64,000 nucleotides of DNA. Source: an uncultured SAR86 cluster bacterium. GTDB taxonomy: Bacteria > Pseudomonadota > Gammaproteobacteria > Magnimaribacterales > AG-339-G14. Location: contig CACIUX010000003.1 of NCBI GenBank assembly GCA_902589965.1, positions 92,593-156,592 of the forward strand, read 5' to 3'. The stretch's first letter is position 1; each line of letters begins with the position of its first letter. This document shows positions 18,993 through 29,557 of this stretch, piece by piece. The notes under the pieces were generated by a model. The model did no database searches and was not told the origin of the DNA. It saw nothing but the letters and a program-made list of their open reading frames with translations. Made by a program: the position numbers and the translations under genes.

Positions 18993-19872
18993 AGTAATCT
19001 GAGTCTATCTTTCTCATCAATCCTTCTTGGATAGCTGAAGCTACCAATACTCCATCCTGTGTATAAACACTTCCTCTGTTGAAACCTTTTGCATTACTTG
19101 CGCTAGGGCTATCTGTTACATATAACAACCATTCGTCCGCTCTGAAAGGTCTATGAAACCACATGGCATGGTCAATACTCGCAGCCATTACTTTTCTGTT
19201 CATGCCTCCCCAACCAATACCATGCGGAAGTTGTGCTGTACTGAGCAAACCAAAATCTGATGCGTATGCCAATATATTTTGGTGGACAAGAATATCATCT
19301 GGAAGGTTTCCATTTGCCTTCATCCACGTATGTTTATAAGGAGGTTTTTTTTCACTATTTAGTGGATTGAATTGCTCAACTGTTCTTAATTCAATTGCTT
19401 TCTCTCTAAGAAATCCATCTCTATACTCTTCAGGGATTTGATCCATCATTGACTCTCTTAATTCCCTTTCACTTTTGAGCTCTTCAGGCCCAGGAACATC
19501 AGGCATGTCGAATTGATGTTCGAAGCCGCCCTCGTCCTTTTGAAAAGAAACAGACATATTAAAGATTGCCTCACCGTTTTGAATTGCATCAACTGTTCTT
19601 GTTGTAAAACTTCCTCCATCTCTTATTCTTACTACTTGATAAACAATGGGGATGTCTATTCTTCCTGGTCTCAAAAAATAAGCATGAAAAGAATGCGCGT
19701 ATCTTTCCTCTTCAATGGTGTTATAAGCTGCACTTAAGGCTTGGCCTAAAACTTGACCGCCGAAGACTCTGCCCCATGCAGTTTTTTCGCATTCACCTCT
19801 GTAAAGGTTTTCTTCTAATTTTTCTAGATTAAGTGTTTGAACTAAATCATCTAAACTTTTTTGTGACGACAT
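18985..19872 (-). CDS. tesB: acyl-CoA thioesterase II
   Basis: [48 protein letters not shown]. Confidence 0.92.
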   Translation of the reverse strand: MSSQKSLDDLVQTLNLEKLEENLYRGECEKTAWGRVFGGQVLGQALSAAYNTIEEERYAHSFHAYFLRPGRIDIPIVYQVVRIRDGGSFTTRTVDAIQNGEAIFNMSVSFQKDEGGFEHQFDMPDVPGPEELKSERELRESMMDQIPEEYRDGFLREKAIELRTVEQFNPLNSEKKPPYKHTWMKANGNLPDDILVHQNILAYASDFGLLSTAQLPHGIGWGGMNRKVMAASIDHAMWFHRPFRADEWLLYVTDSPSASNAKGFNRGSVYTQDGVLVASAIQEGLMRKIDSDYSK

Positions 19873-20657
19873 TAATTTTCCTCAATTGTGTGATCAACTT
19901 CAGTCCCAGGAGTTTTTATAGAAGTCTTACCAACTACTTTTGCTGGAACACCAGCAACTGTCATGTGCTCTGGAACATCTTCTAGAACCACGCTTCCAGC
20001 AGCTATTTTTGCACCCTCGCCGATTTCAACATTTCCTAAGATTTTAGCTCCTGAACTTATTAAGACTCCCTTCCTTACTTTGGGGTGTCTATCCCCTACC
20101 TCTTTTCCTGTTCCACCAAGAGTAACTCCCTGGAATATAGAAACATCATCCTCAATCACTGAAGTTTCTCCAATCACTATTCCAGTAGCATGATCGAGCA
20201 TTATTCCTTTTCCAATAGTAGCTGCAGGATGAATATCTACGCCATAAACCTGCGAGGTTCTGCTTTGTAGAAAATAAGATAAAAGAGTTTCTTCTTTCCA
20301 ATGATAATTAGATGCCCTGTAGGCCTGCAAAGCTGAGAATCCTTTTGAAAATAAGAATGTCTCCAAAATGGTATTTGTTGCGGGATCTCTGGAAATAACT
20401 GCATTAAGATCTTTTTCAATAGCTTTTGAAACATCTTTGGTATTAAGAGCTTGCAAAATACTTGGAAATAATTTTTTTTCAGAAAAAGACCATGCCTGAG
20501 ATAAATCTCTGGATAATTTTAGGCTAATGGAAGAAATAAAATCATCATTAGATAAAACCAAAGACTCCAAAAAGTCTTTATAATCTTCATTGGATTTAAT
20601 ATAGTCCTCAGCCTCAGATTGAAGCTTTGTCCATATATTGTTATCTACGGCATTCAT
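19872..20657 (-). CDS. cysE: serine O-acetyltransferase
   Basis: GVDIHPAATIGKGIMLDHATGIVIGETSVIEDDVSIFQGVTLGGTGK; left-handed beta-helix hexapeptides. Confidence 0.94.
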   Translation of the reverse strand: MNAVDNNIWTKLQSEAEDYIKSNEDYKDFLESLVLSNDDFISSISLKLSRDLSQAWSFSEKKLFPSILQALNTKDVSKAIEKDLNAVISRDPATNTILETFLFSKGFSALQAYRASNYHWKEETLLSYFLQSRTSQVYGVDIHPAATIGKGIMLDHATGIVIGETSVIEDDVSIFQGVTLGGTGKEVGDRHPKVRKGVLISSGAKILGNVEIGEGAKIAAGSVVLEDVPEHMTVAGVPAKVVGKTSIKTPGTEVDHTIEEN

Positions 20658-20751
20658 AAAAAAACAGAAGTCTAGACGAAGTTAACAAAAAGTCATAGCT
20701 ATATATTTGAAGTTTTAGGGTATAAAGGATAATAATTTATAAAAGAATAAT

Positions 20752-21738
20752 ATGACAATTTCAACTTCCCAAAATCTAAGCGCTACTCCAGATATTAAGG
20801 TCAGCGTTGGAAATACCTTTGGCTTTGACTCTAATCTAGAAGTACCAGCCTTTTCTGAACCAAGTGAATACGTACCTGCTCTTGATCCCGACTATTGTTT
20901 TGACAAAGAGACAACCCTCTCCATTCTTGCAGGATTTTCGCATAATCGTCGAGTAATGATTCAAGGTTTGCATGGTTCTGGTAAATCAACTCACATTGAA
21001 CAAGTCGCTTCAAGATTAAATTGGCCTTGTGTGAGGATTAACCTAGATAGTCATATCAGTAGATTAGACTTGCTGGGCAAAGATGCAATTGTTATCGAAG
21101 ATGGAAAGCAATTAACAAAGTTTGTGGAAGGTATACTGCCATGGGCAATACAGAATTCGGTTGCCTTAGTATTTGATGAGTATGATGCGGGAAGACCGGA
21201 TGTAATGTTTGTCATTCAAAGAGTTCTTGAAGCTGAAGGAAAATTAACCTTGTTAGATCAAAATAGGGTTTTGACGCCTAATCCGTATTTTAGATTATTT
21301 GCAACAGCAAACACCGTAGGTTTGGGAGATAGTACTGGCCTTTATCATGGGACACAGCAGATAAATCAGGGACAAATGGATAGATGGCAAATCGTGTCAG
21401 TTTTAAACTATTTAGATGAGGAGCTTGAGCAAAAGGTTATTCTTTCAAAAGTAAAAGATCTAGATAACAAAGAAGGAAAAGAAACTGTTCTAAATATGAT
21501 TAGACTTGCCAACTTAACAAGAAAAGGCTTTGAGAGTGGAGATATATCAACATTAATGTCGCCTAGAACAGTCATTAGTTGGGCAGAAAATTATTCTATT
21601 TTTGAGGATTTGGTTAAATCATTCGAGCTGAGTTTTCTCAACAAGTCAGATGAAACTGAAAGACCAATCATTTCAGAATATTTTCAGAGATGTTTTGGTG
21701 CTGAAACCAATAGTTCCATAAGTTCTGAATCCAATTAA
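20752..21738 (+). CDS. cobS: CobS-like cobaltochelatase AAA+ subunit
   Basis: MIQGLHGSGKSTHIEQVASRLNWPCVRINLDSHISRLDLLGKDAIV; DEYDAGRPDVMFVIQRVLE; FATANTVGLGDSTGLYHGTQQINQGQMDRW. Confidence 0.9.
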   Translation: MTISTSQNLSATPDIKVSVGNTFGFDSNLEVPAFSEPSEYVPALDPDYCFDKETTLSILAGFSHNRRVMIQGLHGSGKSTHIEQVASRLNWPCVRINLDSHISRLDLLGKDAIVIEDGKQLTKFVEGILPWAIQNSVALVFDEYDAGRPDVMFVIQRVLEAEGKLTLLDQNRVLTPNPYFRLFATANTVGLGDSTGLYHGTQQINQGQMDRWQIVSVLNYLDEELEQKVILSKVKDLDNKEGKETVLNMIRLANLTRKGFESGDISTLMSPRTVISWAENYSIFEDLVKSFELSFLNKSDETERPIISEYFQRCFGAETNSSISSESN

Positions 21739-21741
21739 ATT

Positions 21742-23487
21742 TTGTTAGAGAAATCTGATAAACAAACCATAAAGGATGCGCTTGCAGCTTCGGCTAAAGC
21801 TATTTCTGAAGATACAGAATTAAATGTAAATTTTGGAATAGAGAACCTTAGACAAAGCTCTTTGCCAGAACCACTTCAACCCGTTAAAAACTTTAATGAT
21901 CTGAGGGCAAAATCTGATCAAGTGGCTCTTATAAATAAATATTCAAGTGATAATTTATTCACACATAGAGATGCAAAAGTAAATGAAATCATCAAGGACT
22001 TAGACCTTACTAGAGTCGAGCTACTGGGCTCAAAAAAATTTCTAGGAGTTTCAAAAAACCTTGAATTTCTTTTTCAGAAAAATATTAATTCTTTAGATGC
22101 TAATGAAGACTCTTCTTCTGTAGCTATCTCGCATTGGTTGAGATCTGAACTTCTCGGACAAGAATTAGGACGTCCTGATTCAAAAAAATTTGAAGATCTT
22201 TATGAAAAACTTATTTCTTTTCAAGAGAAATACCTAGGGCAATTGGAAGAGTCTTTAGAAAGTTCGTTGGACTTTTCCAAAGTCATCTTTTCTTTACTAA
22301 AAGATCTTGAGATTAGCGTGGATGAGCAACAGCCTGAAGAAGAAAATGATGAGAAGAATGAAGAAGAAAATGAAGATGAGTCCAGCGAAGAAGAAAATCA
22401 GGAAGAGGAAGAAGAAACTGACTCAGATGATGGGCAAAGTGACGAGCAAGATACTTCTATAGAGGATGAAGAAATGGATATCGAAGAGGGAGAAGTAGAT
22501 GCTGATGAAGATTCATGGATTGAAAATAGATCAAAATTAGAAGAACTTCTTAAAAAAGTTGGGGAACAAGAATACAAAGTTTACACGAAAGATTTTGATG
22601 AAGAAGTTAAAGCGGAGGAGTTATGCGACTCTGAAGAATTAGCTAGATTAAGAGGAAGATTGGATCAATTAATGGAATCCAGTAAAAATGCCATAGCGAA
22701 ATTAGCTAATAGACTGCAAAGATTATTATTAGCTCAACAGAATAGATCTTGGGAATTTGATAAGGAGGAAGGTCAGCTAGATCCAAGCAAACTTCACAAA
22801 ATTATCGTAGATCCTTTCACCCCACTGAGTTTTAAAATTGAAAAGGACTCAGAGTTTAAAGATACTCTTGTTTCTATTTTGGTTGATAGCTCTGGATCTA
22901 TGAGAGGAAGATCAATGACTACTGCAGCAATCTGTGCAGATATCATTGGCAGCACTCTTGATCGATGCAATATAAAAACAGAGATTCTTGGATTTACAAC
23001 TAAACACTGGAAAGGTGGAGACTCCAGAAAGTTATGGTTAGAGCAAGGCAAAATCCCTAATCCAGGGCGCTTAAATGACTTGAGACACATAATCTTCAAA
23101 CCTGCAGATCAAGCTTGGAGACGGGGACGAAAAAATCTAGGACTGATGCTAAGAGAGGGACTTTTAAAAGAAAATGTAGATGGAGAAGCATTGATGTGGG
23201 CTCAAAACAGACTAAATAAAAGACCTGAGCAAAGAAAAATATTAATGGTTATTTCAGATGGAGCCCCTGTTGATGACAGTACGCTTTCGACAAACTCTAC
23301 CAATTATCTTGATACTCATCTACGAGATGTTATAAAAAAAGTAGAAACCGCATCTGAAACAGAGCTTATTGCGATCGGTATCGGACATGATGTTACAAGA
23401 TACTATAAAAAAGCAGTCACCATTCACAGAGCAGAAGAGTTAGGAGGTGCTATGCTTGATCAATTAACCTCACTGTTTGAAACCTGA
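21742..23487 (+). CDS. cobT: CobT-like cobaltochelatase VWA subunit
   Basis: Acidic linker (E/D-rich) followed by [43 protein letters not shown] start; immediately after cobS. Confidence 0.9.
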   Translation: MLEKSDKQTIKDALAASAKAISEDTELNVNFGIENLRQSSLPEPLQPVKNFNDLRAKSDQVALINKYSSDNLFTHRDAKVNEIIKDLDLTRVELLGSKKFLGVSKNLEFLFQKNINSLDANEDSSSVAISHWLRSELLGQELGRPDSKKFEDLYEKLISFQEKYLGQLEESLESSLDFSKVIFSLLKDLEISVDEQQPEEENDEKNEEENEDESSEEENQEEEEETDSDDGQSDEQDTSIEDEEMDIEEGEVDADEDSWIENRSKLEELLKKVGEQEYKVYTKDFDEEVKAEELCDSEELARLRGRLDQLMESSKNAIAKLANRLQRLLLAQQNRSWEFDKEEGQLDPSKLHKIIVDPFTPLSFKIEKDSEFKDTLVSILVDSSGSMRGRSMTTAAICADIIGSTLDRCNIKTEILGFTTKHWKGGDSRKLWLEQGKIPNPGRLNDLRHIIFKPADQAWRRGRKNLGLMLREGLLKENVDGEALMWAQNRLNKRPEQRKILMVISDGAPVDDSTLSTNSTNYLDTHLRDVIKKVETASETELIAIGIGHDVTRYYKKAVTIHRAEELGGAMLDQLTSLFET

Positions 23488-23544
23488 TTAAATTGACCCT
23501 CGGCATTCAAAATGCTTTAATAAATTTTTAAAAAAGGTACACAT

Positions 23545-24696
23545 ATGGAAATTGTTAAAAGAAACGGACCACCAGAAGATTTAATATATTTTGATGATGA
23601 ATTGCCTCTTGAAGAGAAGCATGTTGAAGATGTTATAGAAATCTTTAATACCCCTTTAACCGGAGCATACAACTGGGATTACACAGTAGCAGAAAATAGA
23701 ATTAAAAGACTTTATGAATTAGGTAAAGAACTAAATTGGAACGGTTCTATTGATTTAGATTGGAGTTACAATCATCCTAAAGATAAGCCTTTAGTTGGTG
23801 GAGAATTGTTCGAACCACCTCATGAACAATTAGATGCTTGGAAAAATCTATCTGATGAAGAAAAAATAGAATTTGATAGACACGAAACAGCTGAACTCCT
23901 ATGTCAGTTTTTGCATGGAGAACAGGGTGCGTTATTAGTTGCCTCACAAATTGCAAGTTGTGCACCAACATACAATGCAAAACTTTATGCTGCTTCACAA
24001 ACTTTTGATGAAGCAAGACACGTTGAAGTTTTCAACAGATATCTTCAGGAAAAAATAGGTTTCCATTATCCTGTTAATGCAAACTTAAAAGCTTTGCTTG
24101 ATAAAATTTTGACTGATGAAAGATGGGACCTTAAGTTTATTGGTATGCAAGTAATTATTGAAGGTCTTGCCTTGGCCGCATTTACTAACTTAAAACTAGA
24201 TACTAATTGCGTACTTCTGAAACAACTACTTCATTATGTAATCAGAGATGAAGCCAGACATGTCACCTTCGGGATTAATTATCTAGAAGAATATATAAAA
24301 ACTTTAAGTCCAGAAGAAGTAGAAGACAGAGCACAGTTTGCATACGAAGCATGTGTCATTTCAAGAGATAGAATTATTAACACCACTGCTATGCAGAAAT
24401 TTTTGAAAATGTCTCCTGAGGAAGCTAGGCAATTTACTTTAGAATCAGGAGCCATGGAAACTTTTAGAAACTTCTTATTCTCAAGAGTCATGCCTAATTT
24501 ATCAAAAATTGGTCTTTTAACAGACTCCATCAGACCAAAATATGAAGAATTAGGTTTACTTGAATATGAAAATGCTCCCAGTGATTTTGAAATTGATTGG
24601 GCTGAGATAACAAAACCCCTCGAAAGCTCAGAGCAAATCGTCAAAGAATCAAATGAGCAGGCTAAGGCTGTAGCAGAAATGCTAAACCAAGCTTAA
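23545..24696 (+). CDS. ferritin-like diiron-carboxylate protein
   Basis: Paired iron-ligand motifs HGEQGA...DEARHVEVF and VIIEGLALAA...RDEARHVTFG on a long helical fold. Confidence 0.75.
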   Translation: MEIVKRNGPPEDLIYFDDELPLEEKHVEDVIEIFNTPLTGAYNWDYTVAENRIKRLYELGKELNWNGSIDLDWSYNHPKDKPLVGGELFEPPHEQLDAWKNLSDEEKIEFDRHETAELLCQFLHGEQGALLVASQIASCAPTYNAKLYAASQTFDEARHVEVFNRYLQEKIGFHYPVNANLKALLDKILTDERWDLKFIGMQVIIEGLALAAFTNLKLDTNCVLLKQLLHYVIRDEARHVTFGINYLEEYIKTLSPEEVEDRAQFAYEACVISRDRIINTTAMQKFLKMSPEEARQFTLESGAMETFRNFLFSRVMPNLSKIGLLTDSIRPKYEELGLLEYENAPSDFEIDWAEITKPLESSEQIVKESNEQAKAVAEMLNQA

Positions 24697-24699
24697 GTT

Positions 24700-27102
24700 T
24701 TATTTAATTTTTAATCTTAAATAGAAAGTCAGGTTAGCCTGACTTTCTGCTTTTATGTTATTGAGATTCTCAACAATAAATAATTTAAGTCCGAATTCGG
24801 AAAAATCATTGATTGGAGATGAATAATTTGCTGAAAAAACTCTTTCTCTATGTGCAGGCGCCAAGTTAACTTTCACTGTACCCACCGTGGAATTACCAAA
24901 ATAGTCTCTTCCAGATATAAATTTAAGGTCAGCTGTACCTTTTTCTATGGATAAAGGAACTAAATAGTCCAATCTAAAACGATCTTTTTTATTGAAAATA
25001 TCTTTACCAAGAATGCTTAGGTTTGTTGATGTAAGAAATGATGAATCCGATCTAATATTGATAAAAGAGAAATTTTCATAAGGTTCAGCCTTCATGCCCG
25101 TCAATGATATAAAAGCTGAGAAATTCTCATTAATAAAAAAATCTGAATCGATAGTTAATATTGAAGAATAGGAATTTTTTGAAGAACTTTGTCCATTTAA
25201 AAACATCATCCCAAGATAAGAAGAATCTTCCTCAAGGCGTCCCAACTTGATGGATGTTTTATTATTTTTTGAGAAAATATTTAACTGAGTTGAAAAATAC
25301 TTCGAATAAGCCTTATCTTGATCAGTCCAGGGGTTCCAACCCTGGAAACCTTTGGAAAAACTAAAACCGTAACCAAATCTTTTGTCTTTGAATGAGTATT
25401 TTATGCTTGGCCCATTGGATACAAAATTTTTAATTGGATCGTAAGAAGTACTTAGTGATGAAAAATAATTTTTCTGATTTAAAGATAAATTAAAAGAATT
25501 ATTGGGATCTAAAGAAAGAGCATAAGAAAAACCACTTTTCTGAGTAGTTTGATTAGATAAAAAATCATAATTCTCTATTGAGGAAAATATCTGTAAATAT
25601 TCATTTCCTGATGTAGGTAATTGCGAGTTGGGAAATCTTGGTAAATAGCTATTCTCTGGATTATTATTTCTTACAAGTTGACTTGCATTAATTGAAAAGG
25701 GGGCTCCAAGCTCGTCAAAATAAGTTAAGAATAGTTTATCGCCTAAGTTATTTAGACTTCCAAATAATGGCGAACTCAAAAAAATGTTGGCCTGAGAAAA
25801 AGTGGTTACTTGGTTTGTTATGGGAGAAATAAAATAGGTTTGTCCAATCGGTTCTATAGCTTTTTTTAAATCAAGAAGACCTTGACCGTAAATATCAGAA
25901 TTTGAGTAAACTCCTTCTTTATTTGCTGTAACATAAATACGTTGAAGTATTTCTTGCCCAGTCAATTGACCCCTAAATTTTTCTGTTAATAATGCTACTG
26001 CACCGCTGACGAAAGGAGCTGCAAAAGAAGTTCCTGAACCTGTTCCATAGTTATCATTTTCAGGATATTCAGTCGTAACATAGGCCCCGGTAATATTCTC
26101 GCCCGGAGCAGCAACACAAAAATCTTTTGCTAAGCCACAACGATTAGAGTGATCTGCAATTAGACCTTCTTCATTAAGTGAAACAACCGCAACAGAGGTA
26201 TCCTGGAGCTCTTCGATAAAATAGACCATTCCTGGAAAAATTTCTGGACTGGAGTTATCAACTTGTTGTTCTGAATATCCTCCTGCATTGCCTGCACTCC
26301 ATACAAAAATAGTTTTATTAATTTTATTCTGTTGCGCAATGGTTTCTATTACAGTAGGAAAAGATGCTCTAACTGCAGACTCCTCATAATCTGCAATGTT
26401 TCCTTGCATTCCATAACTATTATTCACTGCTGTAACATATCTAGATGTAAAGTCTTTATAAAAAGAGGCATATGCCTGATCAAGACCACTGTAATCCTCT
26501 GCATTTTCTTCAGTAACTTCTACAGGTTCATAATCTTCATCAGGTTCTGCAAGAGGGATGGCAATAAAATGAATTTGGGCATTATAGGCAACTCCCTGAA
26601 TATCATTAGGATTATTGCTTTCATCTCTATCTCCTGCTGCAATTGATGCAACAAAAGTTCCATGAGTTTTATCATCCGCTGTGGGTGCTCTATACCCCGA
26701 AAAATTTGAATAATCTAAAACACTATCAGTTGTAATTTTGTTCTGCGAATCAAGCTCGACATGATTTGTTTCAATTCCACTATCCATTATTCCAATGGTT
26801 GTTCCAGCACCAGAAAGATTATTTGCATATGGCTCTGCAGCATTAATCATGGCAAGCCCGTATTGATTTATATACTCAACTGAACCTTTAAATTTTGTCA
26901 TCAACTCTACGTAAGATGCAGTTGAGTCTGAACTACTAGAGTCTTGAGAAGATTGTCTTTGACTTGAATTTGATTGAGAGTTCTGAGGAGGAACGTCATT
27001 GTTTGGAGAAGAAGGCTGTGTTGAACCACCCTTCCCTCCGCCACCACAGTTAGCCAATGCGATTGCAAAAAAACAAATTGTAATAATTTGCTTAAAATTC
27101 TT
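24700..27102 (-). CDS. S8 (subtilisin-like) serine protease lipoprotein with C-terminal beta-barrel-like domain
   Basis: Triad motifs IGIMDSGIE, HGTFVASIAAG, GTGSGTSFAAPFVSGAVALL; lipobox ALANC; aromatic, alternating C-terminus. Internal MKNFKQI start preferred over the track start at 27132. Confidence 0.85.
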   Translation of the reverse strand, partial: KNFKQIITICFFAIALANCGGGGKGGSTQPSSPNNDVPPQNSQSNSSQRQSSQDSSSSDSTASYVELMTKFKGSVEYINQYGLAMINAAEPYANNLSGAGTTIGIMDSGIETNHVELDSQNKITTDSVLDYSNFSGYRAPTADDKTHGTFVASIAAGDRDESNNPNDIQGVAYNAQIHFIAIPLAEPDEDYEPVEVTEENAEDYSGLDQAYASFYKDFTSRYVTAVNNSYGMQGNIADYEESAVRASFPTVIETIAQQNKINKTIFVWSAGNAGGYSEQQVDNSSPEIFPGMVYFIEELQDTSVAVVSLNEEGLIADHSNRCGLAKDFCVAAPGENITGAYVTTEYPENDNYGTGSGTSFAAPFVSGAVALLTEKFRGQLTGQEILQRIYVTANKEGVYSNSDIYGQGLLDLKKAIEPIGQTYFISPITNQVTTFSQANIFLSSPLFGSLNNLGDKLFLTYFDELGAPFSINASQLVRNNNPENSYLPRFPNSQLPTSGNEYLQIFSSIENYDFLSNQTTQKSGFSYALSLDPNNSFNLSLNQKNYFSSLSTSYDPIKNFVSNGPSIKYSFKDKRFGYGFSFSKGFQGWNPWTDQDKAYSKYFSTQLNIFSKNNKTSIKLGRLEEDSSYLGMMFLNGQSSSKNSYSSILTIDSDFFINENFSAFISLTGMKAEPYENFSFINIRSDSSFLTSTNLSILGKDIFNKKDRFRLDYLVPLSIEKGTADLKFISGRDYFGNSTVGTVKVNLAPAHRERVFSANYSSPINDFSEFGLKLFIVENLNNIKAESQANLTFYLRLKIK

Positions 27103-27131
27103 CATGTATGATGTAAACAAAAAAAAGTTCA

Positions 27132-27929
27132 ATGAAGGTAGGAATTGATTTTGGTATTAGTTTCACAGATTTATCTATTCTAGATGAATCTGAACCAAAG
27201 TTTATATCTTTCGATTCTAAAAAGTTATCAGTTTCTAATATTTCAAAACAAATTCATAAACTAGTTAATTTTGATGATGTCGAATTCATAGGCGTGACAG
27301 GGGGAAAGCACTATGATTTACCTTCAAAGATTGATGGAATTGAGTTATCGCATGCAAATGAAATAGATGCCATCAGTAAAGGTACAAATTATTTGGCTAA
27401 AAATGATAAAAAAAAGTTAATTATCAGCTCCGGATCTGGTACGGCATTCGTCTTAAGTGACGGAAATATGATATCTCATGCAGGGGGAACAGGCGTTGGA
27501 GGAGGAACTATAGTTGGTTTGTGTAATCTAATTAATGATGAAAATAATCCTGATGTAATCAATAAACTTGCGAATCGAGGTAAGGTAGAAAAGGTAGATT
27601 TATTACTTAATGAAGTTGTATCAGGACCAATAGGCGAATTACCCAAAGATGCAACCGCTGTAAATTTTGGAAAAGTAAGATATAAAAATAAATCAACTAA
27701 AGCAGACAAAGCAGCTGCAATAATGAATTTAGTCGGACAAACTGTTGCGAGAATGGCTTCTGCAACTGCAGTAGCATTCAACTGCGAGAATGTTTACGTA
27801 GTTGGGAGAACGCCTCAATATGATTTATACAAGAGCGTTCTAAAAAGGTGGATTTCTTTTGCTGGATTATCGGCCGATTTTCCAAAGAACGGAGAGTTTG
27901 CAAGCTCTTTAGGGACTCTTATTGATTAA
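27132..27929 (+). CDS. coaW: type II pantothenate kinase-like protein
   Basis: MKVGIDFGISFTDL, FIGVTGGK, ISSGSGTAFVLSDG, GGTGVGGGTIVGLCNLI, LPKDATAVNFGKV match the type II PanK pattern. Confidence 0.82.
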   Translation: MKVGIDFGISFTDLSILDESEPKFISFDSKKLSVSNISKQIHKLVNFDDVEFIGVTGGKHYDLPSKIDGIELSHANEIDAISKGTNYLAKNDKKKLIISSGSGTAFVLSDGNMISHAGGTGVGGGTIVGLCNLINDENNPDVINKLANRGKVEKVDLLLNEVVSGPIGELPKDATAVNFGKVRYKNKSTKADKAAAIMNLVGQTVARMASATAVAFNCENVYVVGRTPQYDLYKSVLKRWISFAGLSADFPKNGEFASSLGTLID

Positions 27930-29537
27930 AGAATTATCTCTTATGGATCTAAATTCATTGTTTTGATACCAATTAGGGAATTCTCTCGAATTTGCTAAAT
28001 CCTTTGTCATTGAATAGAAGATATCTATATCTTCGGCTATCCCATCATAATTCCAATCTTCGTATACTTCATCTGCTACCTGATGATAGAGATTACTAGT
28101 GTATTCTGTTGCAAACTTCATGCCTTTTTCCAAGCCTCCATCAACAAGGTCGTACCCCGGATCTGCATACAAAACAGGAATTCCTTTTTTTGCAAAACTT
28201 ATGTGATCTGATCGATAGAAAAATCCCTTTTCAGGGAACAAATCTGGCGTAATAACTTTTGAATATTTTTTTAGATGTCTTTTGAGAATATCTTCTAATT
28301 CAGAGGCTCCATAGCCAATAACTAACATATCTTTTGTTTTACCAATTGCGGGTATCCCATCAAAATTCATTCCTGCAACAATTTGAGAATAATCAAATGG
28401 AAAATTCTCAGCAAAATACGCTGAACCTAACAATCCTGATTCTTCAGCAGTTAAACCAAGAAACATAACAGACCTTTCTGTATCTTCATTTTTTAATCTT
28501 TCAGCTACGCTCATAATCAAGGCAGTTCCGGTAGCATTATCAACGGCTCCATTATAAATTTGGTCACCATCTAAGGAGGAATCCTTACCTAGGTGATCCC
28601 AATGAGCCATCAACATTATGAATTCATCAGGATAAGTCTTGCCTCTTTTTATGCCCACTACATTATGAGAATTTGAATATTTAATTTGATTGTTAATTTT
28701 TGCACTGACCTGAAAACCTTCCAGCTCGATGGCTTTAAAATCTCTCTTCAAAGCAGCGCTTTTCATTTCTTCGTAGGAAGATCCAATAAGAGAGAAAATT
28801 TTCTCTGAAGTTTCATTGGTAATCCATCCTTCAATCTTTGCTCTATGGACATTTTTTGATTTTGAATATAAGTCCAATTGAGGCCCTGTATTACTTGTCT
28901 CTACAACGTTCCATCCGTATGCAGCGGGAGCAGTTTCATGAATGATGAGCATTCCTGTAGCTCCTTTTTTAGCAACTTCTTCAAATTTATAGGTCCATCT
29001 ACCATAGTAGGTCATGGCTTTTCCTTTAAATATATTTTCATTTTCCAGCTCAAAACCTGGATCATTAATTAAAGCTACAACTACTTTTCCCCTTAAATCG
29101 ACTCCTTCGTAGTCATTCCAATCGTATTCAGGAGCATCAACACCGTAGCCTATAAAAACCATTTTTTGATTTTTTAGTTCAACTTCATTGACTTGCCGTT
29201 TTGTCCAAAAAACATAATCAGTTCCAAAGTCTATATCTAACTTCTCATCATTATAAGAAATAGAAAAAGTAGATGAATTTTTAAGTGTAATTTCAGTTAA
29301 TTTGACATCGCTAAGATAACTGCCATTCAGACCTTCAAGACCAAATTCTGAAAACTTTTCCGATATAAAGTTCTTAGTTTTAATTCCTCCTGGTGTACCC
29401 GGAGCTCTGCCCTCAAAATCATCTGAAGATAATGTTTTTACGTAATCTATGAAGTTATCCATATATTCCGTAGAAACAGATGGAACATGATTGCAAGAAA
29501 ATAAGAAAAGGAAAATAAGTAATGAAAAGGTTCTCAT
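27909..29537 (-). CDS. M28 family metallopeptidase (lipoprotein)
   Basis: Lipobox LFLFSC; LMAHWDHLG, GAVDNATGTALIM, FLGLTAEESGLLGS, RSDHISFAKKGIP. Confidence 0.92.
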   Translation of the reverse strand: MRTFSLLIFLFLFSCNHVPSVSTEYMDNFIDYVKTLSSDDFEGRAPGTPGGIKTKNFISEKFSEFGLEGLNGSYLSDVKLTEITLKNSSTFSISYNDEKLDIDFGTDYVFWTKRQVNEVELKNQKMVFIGYGVDAPEYDWNDYEGVDLRGKVVVALINDPGFELENENIFKGKAMTYYGRWTYKFEEVAKKGATGMLIIHETAPAAYGWNVVETSNTGPQLDLYSKSKNVHRAKIEGWITNETSEKIFSLIGSSYEEMKSAALKRDFKAIELEGFQVSAKINNQIKYSNSHNVVGIKRGKTYPDEFIMLMAHWDHLGKDSSLDGDQIYNGAVDNATGTALIMSVAERLKNEDTERSVMFLGLTAEESGLLGSAYFAENFPFDYSQIVAGMNFDGIPAIGKTKDMLVIGYGASELEDILKRHLKKYSKVITPDLFPEKGFFYRSDHISFAKKGIPVLYADPGYDLVDGGLEKGMKFATEYTSNLYHQVADEVYEDWNYDGIAEDIDIFYSMTKDLANSREFPNWYQNNEFRSIRDNSLINKSP

Positions 29538-29557
29538 GTTGAGAATATAAACGAAAA

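Noticed and set aside
20752-23487. Reading cobST as evidence for cobalamin synthesis
   Set aside because: No cobN or other corrin gene is visible in the window; pathway presence cannot be claimed.
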